From: Kiloniella litopenaei
Lineage (GTDB): Bacteria; Pseudomonadota; Alphaproteobacteria; Kiloniellales; Kiloniellaceae
Reading direction: 5' to 3'
Assembly (NCBI RefSeq): GCF_000982415.1
Contig: NZ_LANI01000017.1
Location: 1 to 64,000, forward strand
Length of the DNA stretch: 64,000 bases
Part shown: positions 25,268-34,200 of the stretch, piece after piece
How the letters are laid out: each line of letters begins with the position of its first letter
Position numbering within the stretch: the stretch's first letter is position 1
Program-made: the position numbers and the translations under genes
The notes under the pieces: model-generated
What the model was told of the DNA's origin: nothing
Seen by the model: only the letters and a program-made list of their open reading frames with translations
Database searches by the model: none

Positions 25268-28200
25268 ATGGTTGGTATTTCATTACTGTTTCAAAACTTC
25301 TTTCGTCGCGGCGGCGTAGCTCTTGTAGTATGCTTTGTTTTAACTTTGCCGCTTTCGACGGCTGTATCTCAAAGCACTGAAACGCCAACTTATCAAAACC
25401 CGGGCTATACAGTATTCACACCGGGGCAAGTAGCTGTTCCGGGTGGTGGCTATGCAAGGCAGGCGACCCAGGCACGTCAGGCGACCCAGGCTAGACAAGC
25501 CGAGGGCTATGTTTCTCCCTATAGTCCAAGCCAACCCTATAGCCCGGTTTTGCCTTATGGTCCCGTAACAGAAAACCCCATACCGTCTTATAATATGCAA
25601 AGTTATAGTGCGCCGCTTGCTATGCCAATACAGACCGGTACGCCGGGGATGACATCGGGTGGGACGGCAACAGTAACAACGACAGAGACGACAACAAAAA
25701 CGACTGGCGGTGTTACCATGAGTTCGACGTCGTCAAACACGACCGTCTATCAAGTTCTGGGAACGCGTACCGAAAGCATCACCAAAGGCTCAACGGTTCC
25801 CTATGCTGTGCCTGCTACATCAACCGTTATCCAAAAGAACCCTGTTCTTGAAAGTCCTGCTGTTATTCAAACGGCCCCTCAGGCGCCCAGTGTCGCGACC
25901 AAAGTTGAAACGTCAGAGACAACACCAGTATCAACTGTTGCTAAAACAACAACAGAAACTTCTGATCAAATTCCTGCAACAACAGCCGTGGCTAAAGAGG
26001 AAGAGACAACTGAAGAAGCCGTCGGTGAAACATCAGAAGAAGGAGCTGAAGAGACCGAAGCGACAGCAGATGCTGAAGCAACAAAGGAGGTCGTTGCTTC
26101 TAGTGGTGGGGACGTTTCTCATTATGAGGAGGAAAAAGAACCACCGGGAATGACATTGGAAGAAATTACGGCCATGCGTAAGGCGTCGGAAGAGCGGGCC
26201 AAACGTAATCTGGTTCGCGAAGACGTTGCGCCTATAACAAGTATTGATACCATCCGCGAATGGTCTGGCCCCAATCTCAATAGCCTTATTTCACAAGTGG
26301 GTGACATGGTTCGCAACGCGGCAAATAACTCTTTGGCAATGATTGGTGAGAATACTTTGGAAATAAAGGTCGATCCCAAAGACATTGAAGATGCCGCGGC
26401 GGAAGAGGACAGAAGACAGAAGGAAAAAGAAAAGAAAATTCAGGAAGAGAAAGAGCGGAAAGAAAAACTTAAAGCCAAGCTGGAAGAACAGCAACGGAAA
26501 CTGAAAGAAGAGTTGGAGCGCCAGAAAAAGGACAAAAAATACAAGGCTCGTCGTGATGCTGAAAAGAAACTGGAAGAAGAACGTAAGGAACTGGAGAAAA
26601 AAAACAAAGAACTCAAACGGAAGGCTGAGAAACATAAAAAAGATGGGGAAGATCTGGAGCGCGAAGATAAAAACCTTCGCGAAATAGAGCAGGATATGCG
26701 TCGGGATGGTGATCCTAATTGCCGCTCTTCTGCTTGTCAGAATATACGAAAACTACGTGCAGAAAATCAGGCCGAAAAGGCTGCTCATCGTAATGACGGT
26801 GCCGCTTTGCAAAGGGAAGCAAAGCAATTCAGAAAAGACGTTAAGGCCCACCAGAAAGCTGTACAGACGGTCGAGGATATGAAAGACCGCAAGTTTGGTA
26901 TGAACGATGCTGAATTTGAGAAACATAAATCGGATAAAAAAATTAAACAATTGGCTGAACAGGAAGAAAAAATTCGCCGCGCCATGTCTGATCTAAGGCA
27001 AAAGGCTGAATGGCAGAAACATACTAAAGGTATTACCGAGAATGAAGCCAGCGAACTACGAAAACAAATGCGTGGTCTGGAAGGTTTATTGGAAAAAAAT
27101 GAGGCAGCCCAAACTGAGGCCAAAGCAGCTTCTTTTGCGTTAGAGGCAAATGCCTTGGGCCTTGGAGAAGAGTTGGCTAAAGCACAACAGGCTTTCGACA
27201 AACATCAAAAAGCTAACGGACATTTAAGCGCGCCCATAGGACCAAATGTCGGCGGGGATATTCCCAAAGAGTTTATGAATTCTTTCTATGAGGCAAAATC
27301 AATCAAGGGGATGGATATTGCCGAGTTGGAAAAAGTCAGTACCCAATTTGATTCTGCCCTGCAGCGATTAGAAGCCGCAGATAAAGCCCTGGCATCTGGT
27401 GAAATTCCAAAAGGCGGTTCCGCTGATAGCTTGGCTAAATTCGGCCAACTCGCCGATAAACTTGATAAAGTCGAAGAAAATATCAAGCAAGAAAATAACA
27501 AAAAAGATAGTCGTTATAGCCAAGAAATAAAAGAGCAACTTCGTAGAAATCAGGCTGTTGGTGATGCGTTGGATGAAGTAAAGAAAGCACAGCAAGCTTT
27601 GGTCGAAGCTGGTGATACCGAATACATAGATTTTGATGTAAGCGGTATGCGTTCCGAGGAAGAACTGCGTCAACAGATGAACAAAACCTTCACGGGGCCA
27701 AAAGCATTGAGAGACAAAGTTGCTGCTAATCGCGCAAAGCTTTTAAAAGCGACAGCTGCCTACCATGAAGCAAATGAAAGTTTGCAAAATTATAGTGAAG
27801 GGATGAGATCAACGGAACTGCGTAAGCAAGCTGATCAAATTCGCAAGGAAATGCGGGGGCTGTTACCGGATGTTGAAGTCGATATCTTTAGCCGTCAAGT
27901 TGGTTTGCACAATACGGATCTTGCAAATGGATTGGCAAGAGGTCCTGATGGAAAGGTTGATCGCAAAGCATTTGCCAATAATGTTGCCGCTGTTGCTGAT
28001 CAACAGATGAAGCTGGCAAAATTGGGGAGTGAGCTGGATAGTGTAAACCGCAAGCTTGCTGATTTTAATGCTAAAGCAGGCCTGACCGCTCAACAGGCGC
28101 AGCAAACAGAAGTTTTGGCTTATCAGCGTGATCAAATTCTTTCACAACAAAATCAAGTCGTTGGAAAGCTTGGTGAGTTGGGTGTTCAGGGGAAAATGCA

Positions 28201-31200
28201 GGATGGTAAATTTACGCCTGAACCGATGACACGCGGCGGGGCGATAACGTGGAATACAGCTCGGGATCAGGTGGTCAAAACCTTCAAGGAGATTGAAGAA
28301 AACAGAAGAAAGGTTGCCGAGGCCACGAACCGTAAGGTCAGCTTGGCTGGTCTGCCCTCTAACCCTGAAAAATCTGGCCGGGACACAGTAGATAAATTGC
28401 TGTCGAAAGATCAAAAATCATTGAGCTCCATAGCCGGAAGTATAGGTGGTATTGCGGGGGCGGCACTTGCTGATGCTTTGCAAAGTGAGGGTAACACATC
28501 TACCGCTGCGAACCTGAACAATGATGCTGAAAGTCTTGTCGCTGGGTTGGAAAATTCTGAAAGACCACAGAAAAGTCAGGAAGTTATCAGGCTGGAAAAT
28601 GCGATAGCTGGACTTGACGATAACATAGAAGCCGTCGAAGGCAGTATGTTGGCGGCAAGAGGGCATAAACTTCCTGGATTAGAGACGGGGCTCAATGCAC
28701 AGCGCGAGGCGCTTTTTAGCACTCGTGCCGTATTGGAAGTTAAACTGGACCGGGAAAAAGAGAAACTAAAACAGGAAATACTCCGTGTTCAAACCAGAAC
28801 AAAGAAAGGGTCAAAAGAAACGGAAGAACTCAAGCAGGCGCTTACCAGTTTGGACCTGAATATTGCGTCTCTTGAAACTGTTGAGAAGGAACTTATCAAA
28901 AGTGGGCAGCAGGATCTGTCTCAAGGATATACGGCGCAAAGACAGGCTTTGGAAGTCAGCCGTCGTCAGGTTGCCAAAGCTTTGGAACGGCAACAGGCCG
29001 TCGATAAAGAAAAAATAAGATACAATCCCAATGGTCTTAATACAATTGATCGGCTTTTGGGGCGAAGTGATCCTCTGCCGATTAATCAAAATCCTCAACC
29101 CGTATCCCCTCTGCCCGCTTCAACACCAGCTGTCGCACTGGAAAATGAGAAAACCAAAGAACTATCTTCCACACTGGAATCATTGAATAAGTCTATTGAA
29201 GCGGTTGAAGAGACTATGACCGCCACAGAGGGCAGTAATGTTCCGGGTCTCATAAAATCACTTGAAGATCAAAGAGAAGCGATGTTTGCCGGGCGGGATG
29301 CTCTGGAAAAGCAATTATCAGCGGAAAAGGCCCGCTTGAAGAAGCAGGCAGAACAACTCAAAAATCAATCACCGACAGAGAACCAAGAGATCGCTCTTAG
29401 CAAAGCCAGACCTGAAAACCTGGTAACAAATCTTGATGAAAATATCAAAGCTTTTGATGCCGCAGCCAAACATTACAGAGAAATCGGTCAGACAAGTCTT
29501 GCACAGGTTTTTGACGTTCAAAAAACGGCGTTGGAAAACGAAAAACAACGTTTGAAAGCTACGAAAGCACGTTACACAGTCGGTGAAAACAACACGCCCG
29601 AGCGTTCTGAACTTGAGGCTGTTAAATCGCTGGTTTTCTGGTTGAACAAAGATGTTTTGCCAGCGTTCTCAAAAGAAGATCCTGCCTTGAAAATATTACC
29701 GTCTGTTATTGCAGAAATGACCCATAAATTTGGGGCAGAGGTTACTGAGCAGATACTGGACGAGGCTTTGGATGAATTGGTTGACAACAATCTCAAGCCG
29801 GATGGTGCAGTGCTGATCGATGCATTGTTTAAACGCATTAACCGGGAAGTTGTTTCACAATCAAAAGACAGTGCTGTGAATGAATTACCACGCCTTAATT
29901 TTCTGTCCAAGATACTTTCTTCTCGGAAAAAAGGCACAAATAAGGATGAGACTGCTTATCTGCAAGCGTCCTATGACAGGCTGCGTGAGAAATTGATAAA
30001 AGCGCGTTATGAAGGATTAAATAAGCCGAATGCGACACCTTTGTCGTTGGTAAAAGATTTGTCTGTTCTGGTTCAATTAGCCAGTTTTCCGGGGACAGAT
30101 CCCAAAGAACTACCCCCGTTAATTGCACAGTTGGAACGTCAGTTAACCCGATTGAGCAAAAGCCTGAAAGGAATAGAGAAAGAAGACCTCAATTCTGTTC
30201 TTTCCGAACTGAACACGAACACCAGAAAGCTGTTATACAAGATTAGAGAAACTGTGCCAAAGGGGCGAGAACAAACAAAATTAACCACGGCTCTCACCAA
30301 ACAGCTTGTTAATATAAATGATTTACGAGCGATTGTTTACGGGCAACAGTTCTCCGCTGAACAATCAAAATCCCAGACACAAATTCGCAAGGAATATGCT
30401 GCGTCAAGGCTGGAACAAATTCGTAATCTTGTGAATTCAGGAAAGCTTGCTGAAGCGCTGGATGTCCTCAAAAATCTGGAGAGTGAAGACGCTAAGATCA
30501 ATCAGAGCAAGGCGCTTGCTTTAATTGACTTGGTCACACAGATAGAGCGCCGTTACGGTTTTCTCAATGAAAGCGTGAAGGAAAAACTGGGCAAGCTGGC
30601 TGACCTGCGCAAGTCGCGAGAAAAAGCATTGCAGGAATTTGTTGAGCAAAACAAAGATCCGAAAATTATGGCCGGTATTTCGCTTCATTGGGCCGACAGG
30701 TTACTCCGCGAGGGAAACCTTGCCAAAGCAACATCTGTTCTATCCAAAGCGTTAGAGAAAACACCACTGGACCCATCGCTATTGGCCCTTCAGGCAAGAG
30801 TTACACTGGCGAAGAAAGGTACTGAGGTAACAGAAGAAGATTTTAAATCGGTTCTTGGCAATATACCTGTATCAATCGGTGCTGAAGTTGGCAGTATCAT
30901 GTTGAATGGCTATGTGGAGCAGGGGGATCACGTCAGAGCTAAAACGCTTATTTCTATTCTCAGGCAGGCAGAGGATTTTGAGGAAGCCACAAAAAAGCGT
31001 CTTTTGGTGCAGCTTGATTTTGCCGAAATTTCAGTTTTGGCAAGTGGCCTGGGAAGCGGTCAGGACGATGGCGACCTGAAACAGAAAATACAGGCTTTTC
31101 AAAAACGTCTTATGGCGACCGAAGGACTTGGGGAGAGGTATAAAAAAGCCCTGATGTCTTCGAGTAATCGTTTGATACAGGAAATCGACAAAGCCATTGC

Positions 31201-34200
31201 CTGGCAGGAAAGTCTTGATAAAGACACCACATATGCCAGTGAGCTGGGGAATATAGCCCGTAATGCTATTCGTTCCGGACGTTATGACATCGCTGAAACG
31301 GCACTTAAAAAGCAAATAGCAAAGTTATTGAATGAACATGGTCCTCAAGAAATAGGACAGGGGTTTCGTCAAATCACACGCCTTTTGGATAGCGTTCGTA
31401 TGCGATCCCAGGACCCGCAGCTAACTGAAGGGCAGCGAAAAGTTTTTGCAGAATTTCTTGCGAAAACAGGTGAACCCGTTAACCAGAAACTCAATGAATA
31501 TTTCAAAGAAAGGATGGCGACAGCATCCAAACTGGCCCGCGTAAAAGAAAAGAAGGCGTCACACCTGCGGAGCCTCAGTCAGATCAACCTGGAAATCCGG
31601 ACTCTCGCTCAACTTAAAATCAGGCTGGATCTGTTATCTGTACCGCCTGAAGAGCGCGTCAAGAAAATGGCGGAACTGGTTTCTGGCGCAACAACAAATA
31701 TAGATAAAAAAGAAGCGCAAATTCTTAAGGCCTTTGACGGCTTGGGGAATGTTCTCAGAGATAACGAAACCACCAAAATTAACCTGCAAGAACAGATCAC
31801 CCAGTTAAACAGTTTACGGGCCCTTCGGGATGGAATGCAGGACTATTATATTGAGAATGCAGGGAACTTCACGCCACCTGACTATCAAATGTACGGGATG
31901 AACTATGGATCTTTCCTGCCTAAAAATCATCGTGAATGGCAGATAACAACAATACACCGTACCCTTGCAGGTGTTTACGCGAATGGTAAATCAGCCGAAA
32001 AAATCTGGGAAGAGCGCAAGCATCTCTCTAACTTTACCGTCGGGCGTGGCTTGCGGGAAAAGACGCTGGCCAATCATAAAAATACCCCGCGTGATCGGGA
32101 ATATAATGCAAATGAAAAGAAATATCTTAATCATTGGCTCGTGATGGCAATGGATGATGCCAAGCTTAAATATCTTGATCAACGCCGTGCTGACCTTATT
32201 AACGAAGACCCGGATCGGAGCAGGTCAGAACGAGGACAGCTTTACGAAAATTTGATCAAGGCTGAAGCTAAATACCTCAAGGCTTTGGTCGGCACATCCA
32301 ATCCGCTTTTGGAAATGTTCGAAGAATTGGGGCAAACCGGGCGCTTAATGAAAGGGGCCGCACAAGAGCTGGAAGGCAGAGTTGTCTTAAATCAACAGCG
32401 TTTACTTGTCGAAGAATATCAGGCCGCTTTGATTGATGAAGATGCTCAACGCCTGTTCCGGGCTATGATCCCTTTGCGAGAAGCTTCCCTGGCCGGAGAA
32501 CTCGATAGCTTTGTGAGCTATCTGCATATCGAATGGTACGAAGCTGGACCTGCAAGGGCTGCAAATCTTCTTGGGGGGATGAAAGATACTCAGGCCGAAC
32601 TGGAAGAAGTCATTTCGGAAAGCCAGAAGCTTAATACTGCACTGATACGCGCAGGGCATAACCTTCCAAACCAGTTAAGTGAACAGGATAAAGAGGTTCT
32701 CAGAACCCATGGTTTCCTGAAGGATGGTGTTTATACTATTCCCAAACAAATTGTGCTGGATCCTACTAAAGTTGGCAGTGAATTTGTCAAGAAAACAACA
32801 ACGGGAACCGCTGCGACAATAGACCGTTTTTTGAATGCAAAGCAGGCGGGTGAGCTTTTTGCTACAATAGCGGTACCAGGTGGGATTGCCGGAAAATTTG
32901 GTCGCTGGGCAACCGCCGAGGTCCTTGCAGCAGGGGCTGTGCGTTCGCTAGGAGGAAAAGCGCTTGCCTATGGGACGGGGTTGGCCTTGGAAGCGGGGGC
33001 ATTTACATTCCTCAATCGCACAGCGCAGGTTGCTTTGGACCCGGCTCTTTTGATGAAAGATGGCTATTGGTCTAGTGAAACTCTTCTTAAAGAGTATGCG
33101 CATAACCTTTTGATTATAGGGGCATTAAAAGGTTTCGGCGCTGGATCAGAAGGCGTTGCCAAAGTAGCCCAGCATATAGGCCGGAAACAGCTGGCTGCTA
33201 TTCTCAAGCAGACGGCAATTTTTGGTGAAGCCGCTGTACTGACTGCCTTGAACGGCTTGTTGGAAGGTAATCAGATTAGTCAGGATGATTATCTGGGAAA
33301 TCTTTTGACGATTGTCCTTCTAAAAGGGACTGGGAAAGCCCTTGAAGGGAAAAATAAATCTCCGCTACAGCGTTTGAATGAGGCCAGAATTAACCAATGG
33401 CTAGAGACAATTGGCAAGCCACCTGTCGCGGGAACAGGACCAACGACAAAAGTCAGCCAGCTTCGCGAAGCGCAAATCCGTCATATTGAATATGTTGACT
33501 GGCTTCTTTTTGTCGACAAGCCCACAAAAATTCTGATGGAGCGCTATAACGGAAACTGGGATGCTGCGAGAAAAGATTATCAGAATGGCAATTTGTCCGC
33601 ACATGATATGCGAAAGCTGGTTAATCTTCGCCGTCAGATCGTTGATAATCTTGCCAATGAAATTGTTCAGGAAATTGGCGGTGAAGTTCAAGCCTTTGGC
33701 TCTGAAAACCTCACCAGTGATTATGATATCAGCTTTGTCGGCCCCAAGGCTGCGCTGGGCGTCATTCTGTTTAATGCCCGTTTTGCCAATCGCTGGAAAC
33801 TAGCCAGCGAGATTGGTGGACGTGAAACCGGCTTGGTCCTTGATACCAACGCCTATACTGAAACAATCCAAAGCCTGATAGAGGCCGGAAAAGGCGATGT
33901 GCTTTTCCAGGATGCCTTTGCTCATCTCTCGGCGCGCAAGGCACTGCCAAAAGAAGCATGGGATGCACATAAAAAATGGATACTTGAAAATACCTCTGAA
34001 AGTAAAAAGGCCGAAGTTGCTGAATCTCTAAGATTGACAGAAAAATATAATACTGAATACCGTGACGCTATTGAGGCGCAGAAAGAGCTCTTGAGAAATG
34101 ACCGGGAAAATCCGGTTCAGGAAGTTGATCTGCAAATCACCGCAGAAAACAGATTATATGAAAGTGCTCTTAAAGATATTCTGGAATTGAGAACGGCTTT

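Noticed and set aside
26390-26710. Minus-strand Phe/Leu-rich frames opposite the coiled coil of the giant gene, looking like membrane proteins
   Set aside because: Antisense of Lys/Glu-rich codons gives Phe/Leu-rich frames; they have no start signals and no family match.
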